This document shows, in pieces, positions 18,041-26,138 of a stretch of 64,000 nucleotides of DNA. The DNA is from Deltaproteobacteria bacterium (GTDB lineage: Bacteria; Myxococcota_C; UBA6777). Position numbers and translations under genes: made by a program. The notes beneath the pieces are model-generated. The model did no database searches, was not told where the DNA came from, and saw nothing but the letters and a program-made list of their open reading frames with translations. The DNA is taken from assembly GCA_006226375.1 (NCBI GenBank), contig SBHC01000014.1, positions 1 through 64,000 on the forward strand, written 5' to 3'. Numbering within the stretch: position 1 is the stretch's first letter; each line of letters opens with the position of its first letter.

Positions 18041-18550
18041 ATGAATCAGACGCACAATCCTACGGAAAAGACTGAACAGTACAAAAAACTCGTCGAGATC
18101 CTGCAGAAATTTTCGACAGGGATGTTGTCTACCGTGTCCAAAGAAGGATTGATTCGTTCGCGCCCTATGACCCTCGTTCGCGTGACCGAGCACGCAGACA
18201 CTTGGTTTATGGCAGCCAAAGACTCTGATCTGATGGATGAGCTTACAAAAGACCCACGACTCAATCTGATCCTTCAGGAAGGTGGGTTCTTTATGTCCCT
18301 CTCTGGGATGGCAGAGATTGTCACCAGCAAAGACATTCTTGAGCAGCTATGGGATGCTTCAGCAGAGTTTTGGTCACCTCAAGGGCTTAACAAAGACGAT
18401 GTCTTCTTGATCCGAATGCTACCTTTTGAAGGCCAGTATTGGGATGTCTCTGGACTCAACCGAATCAAGTTTCTGTTTGAGAAGGTCATCGCGAAGGTTA
18501 CCGGATCAAGCGTCAACATCAGCTCTATAGAAGAGCACATCAAACTCTAA
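18041..18550 (+). CDS. Pyridoxamine 5'-phosphate oxidase-like, general stress protein 26 family
   Basis: A 169-residue split-barrel flavin-binding-fold protein. The pattern MLSTVSKEGLIRSRPMTLV followed by DTWFMAAKDSDLMDEL and INL-like strands (here LNLILQE) matches the general stress/Pyridox_ox_2 group, which binds FMN or F420-like cofactors. The specific reaction is unknown. The ATG at 18041 has AAAGGAG eight bases upstream; the longer frame starting at 17876 is rejected. It overlaps the convergent membrane protein gene by 11 bases at the 3' end. Confidence 0.82.
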   Translation: MNQTHNPTEKTEQYKKLVEILQKFSTGMLSTVSKEGLIRSRPMTLVRVTEHADTWFMAAKDSDLMDELTKDPRLNLILQEGGFFMSLSGMAEIVTSKDILEQLWDASAEFWSPQGLNKDDVFLIRMLPFEGQYWDVSGLNRIKFLFEKVIAKVTGSSVNISSIEEHIKL

Positions 18551-19088
18551 GCATGGGCGCAAAGTAGATGGGCCAGACCAACGCATCCAGTCCCAGCGTT
18601 TGCCACAAGAAGGCCAACGCTCCCAAGAGGGCGAGGGTGTATCCAATAGACCACTCTCGCATGCGTTGACGTAACAGGCCCACCACGATTCCGAACGACC
18701 CCGTTCCCACCGCAAACAACACAACGCGTATGGACACCCATAACAAGGTTGTTGGATGTTCCAAGACAAGATAGGTCAACGGCATCCACAAAGCAGAGGG
18801 GAACAACACAAGGCTATAGCATAGCTTCCAAGGATAGCTGGTTTGATGCGTTCCTTGGAGCTTTGCTTTGCCCCATACAATGTAGCTGGTAAAGGCAAAG
18901 TAGCCGAACATCGCCAGAAACATCGACACGGTATACATCTTTTTGAGCGACTTTGGGAGCTCACCCCAAAGAGCCGTTTGAAGCTTTGGATACGTTCCTA
19001 GCATGTACCCATAGCTTGCAAGGACAAGGCACCCACCCACCAGATTAATGGTAAGCATGGAGGCGAGCCATCGCTTTCTTCCTTCCAT
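18540..19088 (-). CDS. Five-helix membrane protein of unknown function
   Basis: A 182-residue integral membrane protein with five predicted hydrophobic helices (about 10-30, 52-73, 89-109, 112-138 and 147-178). No family motif is recognised. Its stop lies inside the last codons of the convergent stress-protein gene. The start is ATG at 19088. Confidence 0.65.
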   Translation of the reverse strand: MEGRKRWLASMLTINLVGGCLVLASYGYMLGTYPKLQTALWGELPKSLKKMYTVSMFLAMFGYFAFTSYIVWGKAKLQGTHQTSYPWKLCYSLVLFPSALWMPLTYLVLEHPTTLLWVSIRVVLFAVGTGSFGIVVGLLRQRMREWSIGYTLALLGALAFLWQTLGLDALVWPIYFAPMLRV

Positions 19089-19268
19089 CGCTTTTCTTCC
19101 TTTCTCTCAAACTGAAATTCAATCTCTTGCATTGCTTTTACAAACCATAGGTTGTGGGACAGTTTGATCCCGTAAACCTGGCATAAGCATTGCTTCCTAT
19201 CAATGTGTTTTATCTTTTACATACCCTGTTGGGGAGGACCTATAGGGTTGGAAATGAGGAGGACTTTC

Positions 19269-20087
19269 ATGAGGCCATTCATCACAATCTTAAGCTCTTT
19301 TTTGGCGGTCTTTGTTCTCATCTCGTGTGGCAGTCCATCCACTCTCTCTCAGAACGAAGCCCCCTTTCTGCTGTATGAGCAAGATGCAGTCATTGTGAGT
19401 AACAAAGGTGAGATTCTGTTGCATTCCACCAGAACGCAAAGGTGCAACCCCAATCGCTACCCATGCATTAAGGTGACGCGGGGAGGTCGGTATTGTGAAG
19501 GTGCTAGCGATGGGCCTGTGGACATCCTGACTCATCCTGAGATCCTGACCACTCGTATTTGCTACCCAGGTTATAGCGAGAGAGGTCCACGGCGGGTCAC
19601 ATTGAACTGGAATGCTTCTGTTCAAAATGACAAGCAAGTTGTTCTGTTTGATTATTCCACGCGGGATCGCCGCTTCAATGAACCTCTCCAAGTGCAGGCC
19701 AATCGAGTTTCTGTCTATGGAAAAGGACCCACCCTCACAACGTTTGTGGGCAACAGCGAAGTTGCTGGCAACAAGGTGAGACTGCGTGGCCTGACTGTCC
19801 GTGGCGATCTGAAGATTCATGGCAACCAAAACGTGCTTCTCTTCGCGAGGGTCTTTGGCGACCTGACCATTGAGGGGAATAACGCAGTGATTGGACATGT
19901 CATTGTACATGGGAACTTGATCGTGAAGGGGAACAACAATGTCTTGTTTCATACCGATGTGGAAGGGAAGAAGGAACTTTGGGGAAACGGGTACCGTTGT
20001 GCTTTGACGTTTCACTTTGAAGATCAAAACGGTAACTTTGTGCTGGAACCTCAAGAAGAGCGAACAACGCCCTGGAGTTGTCCTTAA
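19269..20087 (+). CDS. Lipoprotein with a beta-helix-like Gly/Asn repeat region
   Basis: A 272-residue lipoprotein. The signal MRPFITILSSFLAVFVLISC gives a good lipobox (LISC). Residues of about 155-245 contain short repeats with Asn-Gly/Gly-Asn turns (GDLKIHGNQNVLLFARVFG, then GDLTIEGNNAVIGHVIVHG, then GNLIVKGNNNVLFHTDVEG) with a period of about 19-21 residues, as expected for a small right-handed beta-helix. Four Cys in the first half could pair. The ATG at 19269 follows AGGAGG by six bases, which decides the start. Function unknown. Confidence 0.78.
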   Translation: MRPFITILSSFLAVFVLISCGSPSTLSQNEAPFLLYEQDAVIVSNKGEILLHSTRTQRCNPNRYPCIKVTRGGRYCEGASDGPVDILTHPEILTTRICYPGYSERGPRRVTLNWNASVQNDKQVVLFDYSTRDRRFNEPLQVQANRVSVYGKGPTLTTFVGNSEVAGNKVRLRGLTVRGDLKIHGNQNVLLFARVFGDLTIEGNNAVIGHVIVHGNLIVKGNNNVLFHTDVEGKKELWGNGYRCALTFHFEDQNGNFVLEPQEERTTPWSCP

Positions 20088-20130
20088 TGCTCGGCGCCTT
20101 TGCTTCGTCCTCGACGGCAACGCGATTGAG

Positions 20131-20159
20131 TTGATTAATTCTTTGAATGTCAGTATATT
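20131..20159 (+). promoter_or_regulatory. Sigma70-like promoter
   Basis: TTGATT at 20131-20136 and TATATT at 20154-20159 are separated by 17 bases, matching the sigma70 consensus layout. The AT-rich stretch lies about 60 bases before the start of the gene at 20220. Found by eye only. Confidence 0.45.
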
Positions 20160-20219
20160 CAGTTAAGTAACAATAGTTTGCATTGGGGTGTTCAAGCTAC
20201 AGCACAGCGGGAAAGTGAT

Positions 20220-21425
20220 ATGAAAGAATCTTCCAGATCCTTGCAACTGCATCATTTGTTTCCGGTTCTGAGCGAAAAAGACAACGTCAAGTTTGAAGAG
20301 AGTGGGCTTGGCGAAACGGAGCGCGAGCTGCTTCGTATGTGCAACGGGAAGGTTTCCTTGGCGGAGCTTCCTCTGCTGATGAGTCTGTCTGTCTCGGATA
20401 CGATGAAGTACATACGAAACCTCATTGCTTCCGAACGAATCGAGTTGCAACGTTTGTATTCTCCTTCTTCGCAAGATGATTGGGAGTTGGAGAGAGAAAC
20501 GGATTCCAAGGAAGGTCTGCAATATCACTTTCCGGTGGATGGAGATATCTCACCCGCAGAAGCGACCGAGTGGCTGCTGGAGTCTCTCTCTTCGTCCGAG
20601 TTGCTTTTGGCGGAAGACATTCACCCCAGCCCCATCTCCGTTTCGGCTGTCTCTGGACATCCCAAAGAGGTCCCCCTGTTGGGCCAGCGTCATCCCTCTT
20701 CCCCGTCCAATCCCGTTGACGCAACCTTGGTGGGGGCATCCTTGGACTTAAGGGATTCTCTCAAAAGCAACGGTGCCGAAGAGAGTGTTTTTGTTGTGGA
20801 GCCAACTGCACCCTTACCCATTGTGAATCGAGGCGGTCAACACGAAGCCACGTTGCTTCAGAACGCTCATGGAGAAGGTTCATCTTCTTCGGAGGCGGGG
20901 CAGCCTCGTCTCTTTCATACCTTGGAGCCTTTGAATGCGGTTCCCTCCATGGAAACGTTTTTGCAGATGGAAAGCGAGATCGCGACGCAGGAAGAACTGC
21001 CTGCATCTTCTGGCGCGTTGGTGGAGCAGACGGAGTGGGAGCAACCCTCCATCTCTTCGATGAGCTCGGATGAATTGGAGGACACTTCTCCAGAAGAAGA
21101 GGAGCCTTCCTTTCATCCACCTGCCTCTCTCCTCCCTCCGATGTTTGAACCTACAGCTACGGAAGTCCCTGTCGTGGGTTACAAGCCCGCTGCCAAAATT
21201 GTGGTTGAGGCCAAGCCGTCGGCGCTTCGGGGAGCTTCTTCATCGGAGAAAGTTGGTCCTTCGCTTCGTTCGATTCCGGGAGTTGGTCTCAGCTCTTCGA
21301 TCTCTGCATCCGTTCCGATGACCAAACAAAAGCGGAGAAAGCGAGGCGAACCGACTCTCCTTCCAGGCAAGTTGGGAAAGCAAGGAGTTCCTGTCGTCGT
21401 CGTTCGAGGAAAGCGCAAACCTTAA
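20220..21425 (+). CDS. Hypothetical protein with an N-terminal winged-helix-like segment
   Basis: A 401-residue protein without signal peptide or membrane helix. Residues of about 30-85 (LGETERELLRMCNGKVSLA, then DTMKYIRNLIASERIEL) look like the helical wing element seen in DUF4388/PATAN-linked regulators of deltaproteobacteria. The rest is low-complexity, Ser/Glu/Pro-rich and probably disordered, ending with a basic KQKRRKRGEP tail. A cytoplasmic signalling or scaffold role is possible. The ATG at 20220 follows GGGAAAGTG. A likely promoter lies at 20131-20159. Confidence 0.65.
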   Translation: MKESSRSLQLHHLFPVLSEKDNVKFEESGLGETERELLRMCNGKVSLAELPLLMSLSVSDTMKYIRNLIASERIELQRLYSPSSQDDWELERETDSKEGLQYHFPVDGDISPAEATEWLLESLSSSELLLAEDIHPSPISVSAVSGHPKEVPLLGQRHPSSPSNPVDATLVGASLDLRDSLKSNGAEESVFVVEPTAPLPIVNRGGQHEATLLQNAHGEGSSSSEAGQPRLFHTLEPLNAVPSMETFLQMESEIATQEELPASSGALVEQTEWEQPSISSMSSDELEDTSPEEEEPSFHPPASLLPPMFEPTATEVPVVGYKPAAKIVVEAKPSALRGASSSEKVGPSLRSIPGVGLSSSISASVPMTKQKRRKRGEPTLLPGKLGKQGVPVVVVRGKRKP

Positions 21426-21526
21426 CGAAAGCCTCTGTCTTGGTACGTTGCTCCTGTTGGCAAAGTCATTCTTTTGGTACAACCAACGTTGTATACAAAG
21501 AATAATACCAACCAAGGAGTTCACCC

Positions 21527-22573
21527 ATGCAGGTTTCTCGTGTTATTAAGTCGGTCTTGGCGCTAACGTTTGTGGCTGCTTCGTTCATGACACCAAGGGA
21601 GGTCAAGGCACAAACAACCTCCAGCTTGCTGCGACGCGTGGTCTCTGGCTCTCGCGTTTCGAAAGCCAAACTGTATCGGGTGTTGTGGAAGGTTCCTCTC
21701 ACAAAAAAAGACCTCCAATACCACTCGCATGAAACCACGCGGTATCTGCGAAACGCCATCTTTGCGTTGCAGGGTGCCCGCTTTGTGTCCCCTGAGTTGC
21801 GAAAACTCTTCGGCAAGCAGCGCTGGTATCGTCCCTACCGTTCGACTCGTCAGATCCGTCTCTCTCGAACGGCTCGACGGAACCTGCTCCTTCTTCGAAA
21901 GGTAGAGGCGCGTCTGATCGCGAAGCGAAAGGCTGAGTTGATGCAGACGTTGTGGGGGGAGAAACCTCTCGCTGTGGTTCTCTATGGGCCTCGCACTTGC
22001 CTTCGATACGCTGCCTACCAGGTCGTGCAAACGGAGAACGCGATCCGCATTGCTCGGTCTCATCCGGGAAACCCTTGCCGGATTCGCTCCCGTAATGTCG
22101 TTCTTACTTTGAGTCGAGAGCGCAACTTCGAGATGAAAGGGGAGTTTCGCGGGTTGTCCGGTTCCTCTGCGTTTTTCTGGGGGTTGGGCTCCAGCGACAT
22201 GCAGGATCTTCTGGTGATATCGCTGCGGACTCAAAAGAAACTCTTTCACAGAAAACAGATGAATCCTGTTGCCAACATTCGCTTCTCTGCGAAGACTCAG
22301 CGACTTTCGTTCTTTCAAGACGTAAAGCGTCACCCGTCGTGTAAGATGAAGTCGGAGAAAGTCGGTGGTATGTTGTTGCTCGCTCTTCAACTGCCCGGAT
22401 GTTGGAAGGCTATGGTGCAGAAGCATTCCTATTTGAAGGGAATGAAAGCGCCGGTGTGCCGGTGCAGTGGAGGATTGGGTCCCTATTTGACCGCTCGCTT
22501 CGCTTGGTCGCCCAAAGCGCCCAAAGCCAAGCCAGTGTTTGTAGGAAAGTTAAAGTGTGGATGTTCGTCGTAG
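21527..22573 (+). CDS. Secreted basic protein of unknown function
   Basis: A 348-residue protein with a Sec signal ending near VKAQ (residue 28). The mature part is rich in Arg and Lys. A helical, repeat-free first half is followed by a beta-rich second half with about nine Cys, including a C-terminal cluster (GCWK, VCRCSGG, KCGCSS). No family recognised. The ATG has AAGGAG nine bases upstream. Its stop is 38 bases from the end of the convergent Cys-repeat lipoprotein gene. Confidence 0.7.
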   Translation: MQVSRVIKSVLALTFVAASFMTPREVKAQTTSSLLRRVVSGSRVSKAKLYRVLWKVPLTKKDLQYHSHETTRYLRNAIFALQGARFVSPELRKLFGKQRWYRPYRSTRQIRLSRTARRNLLLLRKVEARLIAKRKAELMQTLWGEKPLAVVLYGPRTCLRYAAYQVVQTENAIRIARSHPGNPCRIRSRNVVLTLSRERNFEMKGEFRGLSGSSAFFWGLGSSDMQDLLVISLRTQKKLFHRKQMNPVANIRFSAKTQRLSFFQDVKRHPSCKMKSEKVGGMLLLALQLPGCWKAMVQKHSYLKGMKAPVCRCSGGLGPYLTARFAWSPKAPKAKPVFVGKLKCGCSS

Positions 22574-22611
22574 GAAGGTTAAGACACTGAGAGGGATAGT
22601 GGGAGGATACA

Positions 22612-25600
22612 TTACCAGGAGATCTTCACTTCTCCGTTGCCTGTTCGGATGCCCGGTTGTGTTGAGCCACCCGAGACAGAGCCGACACCAGCGCCACTTT
22701 TGAAGTAGGACGAGCCGCCACCACCGCCAGCGTTGTTGGCACCACCGCCGCCGCCATACCAGCCGCCGCCGCCTCCGCCGCCGTCGTTACCATCACCCCG
22801 TCCACCTAAACCAAAAGAGCCTGCCGTGCCTGCGCTGCAGGTGTGGCTGTTGAAGTGACCTCCAGGTTGACCTCCAGCCGTTTGTGAACCGCCGGTCGAA
22901 GAGATGCCGTTGTAGCTTCCGCCACCGGCACCTGTTAAACCGCCACCGTTGGCACCGGGCTTACCGCTTCCGGCTCCGCCACCACCGGCTGCGACCATCA
23001 CGCGGTTGTTGAGAGAGGTGCCGCCAACTCGGATGTCGCTGGCTCCACCACCTGCACCCGAACCGGCACCGGCGTTGCTGCAGCACTGATTGCCTGTGGG
23101 GCCTCCACCGTTGAAGCCACCTGCCAGGTTGCAGTTCTGTCCTGAGCCTGGGCCGCTGGTTCCTTTTCCACCGACATACACATAGACGATGGAGCCGGGT
23201 GTGACTGTCACTTTGCCCTTGGTGTAGCCACCCTTACCACCCAACGTGGGTGGATCCGCTCCACCTTCAGCGCCCCACATCTCTACGTCGATCTGGGTAA
23301 TGCCGACCGGCACTCGGAACGTTTGGACGCCTCCTGTGAAGGTAAAGGTTTGGTTACCAGAGTTGATGATACAGGCTCCTACCACACAAACACGACCACC
23401 TGTGCATGCGGTTCCACATGTTCCGCAGTTGTTATTGTCGGTTTGTGCGTTAATACAAACTCCTGAACACAAGGTGAGGCCGGTGTTGCACTTGCAAGCT
23501 CCCGACTGGCAGGTCGAGTTGCTTGGACACTTGTTGTTGCACGCGCCGCAGTTGTTGCTGTCGTTGCTCAGTGTCGCGCACTGGCCTCCACAAACTTGCT
23601 GCCCGCTGGGGCAACCCGAAACGCAAGAGCCGTTGGAGCAGAAGTTGTTGTTGGGGCATTTGTTACCGCAAGCGCCACAGTTGTTGGGGTCGTTTTGCAA
23701 GCTGATGCAGGTGTTGCTGCACAGCGTTAGACCGGTAGGACAAGCGCATTGGCTGGAGGCACAAAATTGTCCCAGCCCACACTTGTTGCCGCAGCTACCG
23801 CAGTTGTTGGGATCTGTGGGGAGGCTTACACACAAATTGGTACATACGTTCTGGCCTGTGGGACAGGACAGTTCGCATTTTCCAGCGTTGCAGATTTCAC
23901 CCACTTTGCAGGCGTTGCCGCACGTTCCACAGTGGTTGAGGTCGATCTGTGTGTTCACACAGCTGTTGCTGCAAATCGTTTGTGGAGCAGGGCAAGAGAG
24001 CTCACACTTGCCAGCGTTGCAGATCTGGCCTGCGCCACAAGCTTTGCCGCAGCCGTTGCAATGAGCGCGATCGGTTTGAATGTCAACACACTTGCCAGAG
24101 CAGTTGGTCAAGCCGGTTTGGCAAGACAGCGTACATTTTCCAGCGGTACAAACCTCTCCAGCTTTGCACGCTGTTCCGCATGCTCCACAATTGGATCGAT
24201 TGTCTTGCAGGTTGAGGCAGGTTCCGTTGCAGTCCGTTGTTCCTGGCAAGCAGGCGCACTTTCCAAGGATACACTCTTGTCCACCCTGACACTGCACGCC
24301 GCATTGACCGCAGTTTCCGCTGTCGGTTTGGGGATCGACACAGATTCCGCTGCAGTTGGTGGGAGTGGCCGTGGGACAGGAGAGGGAGCACGCTCCTCCT
24401 GTACAGATCTCGCCAGCCTTGCAAGCCGTACCACAAGCGCCACAGTTGGCCCGGTCGGTTTGGTTGTCGACGCACTTTCCAGAACAAGCCGTGAGTCCTG
24501 TTTGGCAAGAGAGGGCGCAGGTACCGTTGGAGCAGACTTCACCCGCTTTGCAGACGGTGCCACAGGCTCCGCAGTTGGTGTTGTCGTTTTGTGTGTTGAC
24601 GCAGCTTCCGCTGCAGTTGGTCAGGGTTGCCTGGCAAGACAGCTCGCACTTGCCCTGGTTGCAGACTTCGCCCGCTTTGCAGACGGTGCCACAAACACCA
24701 CAATGGGTGCGGCTGGATTGGATATCGACGCAACTTCCCGAGCAATCGGTTAAGCCGGTCTGGCAGGAGAGGGCACAGGCACCTTGGGAGCAGACTTCGC
24801 CCGCTTTGCAGACGGTGCCGCAGGCTCCACAATGAGCGCGGTCGGTTTGCAAATCGACGCACTTTCCAGAGCAATCGGTCGAACCCGTTTGGCAAGTGAG
24901 AGTGCATTTGCCTTGGGAGCAAACTTCACCTGCTTTGCAGGCGGTGCCACAAGCCCCACAGTTGGTGTTGTCGGATTGAAGGTTGACACAGCTACCAGAA
25001 CATTCCGTTTGACCAGCCTGGCAGGAGAGGGCGCACTTGCCTTGGGAGCAGACTTCACCCGTTTTGCAAGCGGTTCCGCAGACGCCGCAGTGGGCCCGGT
25101 CCGACTGGGTGTTCACGCATTGGTTGGAGCAATTGGTGAGGCCATTTTGACAGGACAGCTCGCATTTTCCAGCGTTGCAGATCTCACCACTGTTGCAGGC
25201 CGTTCCGCAAGCACCACAGTGAGCGCGATCGGTTTGGGTGTTGACGCAACCACCGCTGCAGTTGGTCAGGTCCTGGGGGCAAGCAACCTCGCATTTTCCA
25301 GCGTTGCAGACTTCGCCCGTTTTGCAAGCTGTGCCACAGTCTCCGCAGTTCTTGCTGTCAGTTTGTGGATTGACACAACTCCCCGAGCATGCCTTCTGGC
25401 CACTGGGACACTGCAGCTCGCATGTTCCTGAAACACAAGCTTCGCCAGAGCCGCAAGCTTTTCCACATTCTCCACAGTGTTGGGCATCGGTTTGGGTGTC
25501 GACGCACTTGTCACTGCAAGCTGTTTGTCCTGTGGGACATTGTAGCTTGCACTCTCCTTTGTCGCAGACCGCAAAGTCGGGACATTGGTTCCCGCACTTC

Positions 25601-25818
25601 CCACAGTTGCTCTTGTCGGAAACAATGTTGGTGCAAACCCCGCCGCAGTTGTTGGGCTGCGCGTTGCTGGGGCAGATGCATTGGGAAGGATCGGTGTCAG
25701 ACAGGCCACCGCCTACATTGGCTCCACAAATCACGCCTCCGCTGTCGCATCCGACGATGCCAAAGGCTGACCAGGCAAGGAGCAACAAACCCAGGCTCCA
25801 TGTGTGTAACTGTTTCAT
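22612..25818 (-). CDS. Large surface lipoprotein: 18 eight-Cys repeats plus an ALK/LTK-like glycine-rich domain
   Basis: A 1068-residue lipoprotein. The signal ends in GIVGC. About residues 45-820 are 18 tandem units of roughly 43 residues with eight Cys each; a typical copy reads LSCQTGLTDCSGKCVDLQ and continues with CGACGTVCKAGEVC. The last 230 residues begin FTFTGGVQTFRVPVGITQIDVEMWGAEGG and then form a glycine-rich region with GGKGGY, VAAGGGGAG, GGGGGGGWYGGGGG and GGGGGSSYF, the pattern of the glycine-rich domain of animal ALK and LTK receptors (PF12810 type). The product is probably exposed on the outer membrane, possibly as an adhesin or receptor. Its head is almost identical to that of the neighbour at 26139-29846. 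Confidence 0.85.
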   Translation of the reverse strand: MKQLHTWSLGLLLLAWSAFGIVGCDSGGVICGANVGGGLSDTDPSQCICPSNAQPNNCGGVCTNIVSDKSNCGKCGNQCPDFAVCDKGECKLQCPTGQTACSDKCVDTQTDAQHCGECGKACGSGEACVSGTCELQCPSGQKACSGSCVNPQTDSKNCGDCGTACKTGEVCNAGKCEVACPQDLTNCSGGCVNTQTDRAHCGACGTACNSGEICNAGKCELSCQNGLTNCSNQCVNTQSDRAHCGVCGTACKTGEVCSQGKCALSCQAGQTECSGSCVNLQSDNTNCGACGTACKAGEVCSQGKCTLTCQTGSTDCSGKCVDLQTDRAHCGACGTVCKAGEVCSQGACALSCQTGLTDCSGSCVDIQSSRTHCGVCGTVCKAGEVCNQGKCELSCQATLTNCSGSCVNTQNDNTNCGACGTVCKAGEVCSNGTCALSCQTGLTACSGKCVDNQTDRANCGACGTACKAGEICTGGACSLSCPTATPTNCSGICVDPQTDSGNCGQCGVQCQGGQECILGKCACLPGTTDCNGTCLNLQDNRSNCGACGTACKAGEVCTAGKCTLSCQTGLTNCSGKCVDIQTDRAHCNGCGKACGAGQICNAGKCELSCPAPQTICSNSCVNTQIDLNHCGTCGNACKVGEICNAGKCELSCPTGQNVCTNLCVSLPTDPNNCGSCGNKCGLGQFCASSQCACPTGLTLCSNTCISLQNDPNNCGACGNKCPNNNFCSNGSCVSGCPSGQQVCGGQCATLSNDSNNCGACNNKCPSNSTCQSGACKCNTGLTLCSGVCINAQTDNNNCGTCGTACTGGRVCVVGACIINSGNQTFTFTGGVQTFRVPVGITQIDVEMWGAEGGADPPTLGGKGGYTKGKVTVTPGSIVYVYVGGKGTSGPGSGQNCNLAGGFNGGGPTGNQCCSNAGAGSGAGGGASDIRVGGTSLNNRVMVAAGGGGAGSGKPGANGGGLTGAGGGSYNGISSTGGSQTAGGQPGGHFNSHTCSAGTAGSFGLGGRGDGNDGGGGGGGWYGGGGGANNAGGGGGSSYFKSGAGVGSVSGGSTQPGIRTGNGEVKISW

Positions 25819-26138
25819 TCAACATACCTCTCAACAAAAAGTGAAGTTCCTACTACATTCTAACCGCCTTGGTTGGCTTTCTGATTCCTTGCAAGGCCAG
25901 ACATCAGAACATTCCACTATGCCATAAGAACGGAAACATTGCAGCGTTCTTCAACGTAACGTGTGGACGACATGGAGTGATGTCTACCCAGCGTTCCATG
26001 AATGAATACGTTGGCAACGTTGAAAGTGGATGGGAAAAGTCTAGCAAACTGTGCAAGGAGCAAGAAAGAGGAACTTGTAGCGGATGAGCTTGGAGGGGAG
26101 AAGGTCCCAAAGACTCTATCTTTGGGACCTGGATGACG
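25819..26138. other. Spacer between the two Cys-repeat lipoprotein genes
   Basis: About 320 bases contain the upstream region of the 22612-25818 gene and the 3' flank of the 26139-29846 gene. Apart from the hairpin at 26103-26129 and a ribosome site (GAGAGG) near 25830, no gene or repeat is seen. Confidence 0.45.
26103..26129 (-). terminator. Perfect 11-bp hairpin after the repeat-protein gene
   Basis: GGTCCCAAAGA at 26103-26113 and TCTTTGGGACC at 26119-26129 form a perfect 11-base stem with a five-base loop. It begins 9 bases beyond the stop of the minus-strand gene. No T run follows on either strand, so termination may be inefficient or factor-assisted; it may instead protect the transcript end. 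Confidence 0.55.

Noticed and set aside
23246-24835. Long plus-strand frames opposite the Cys-repeat lipoprotein
   Set aside because: They are the antisense shadow of the repeats; the minus-strand frame has signal peptide, lipobox and regular Cys spacing.
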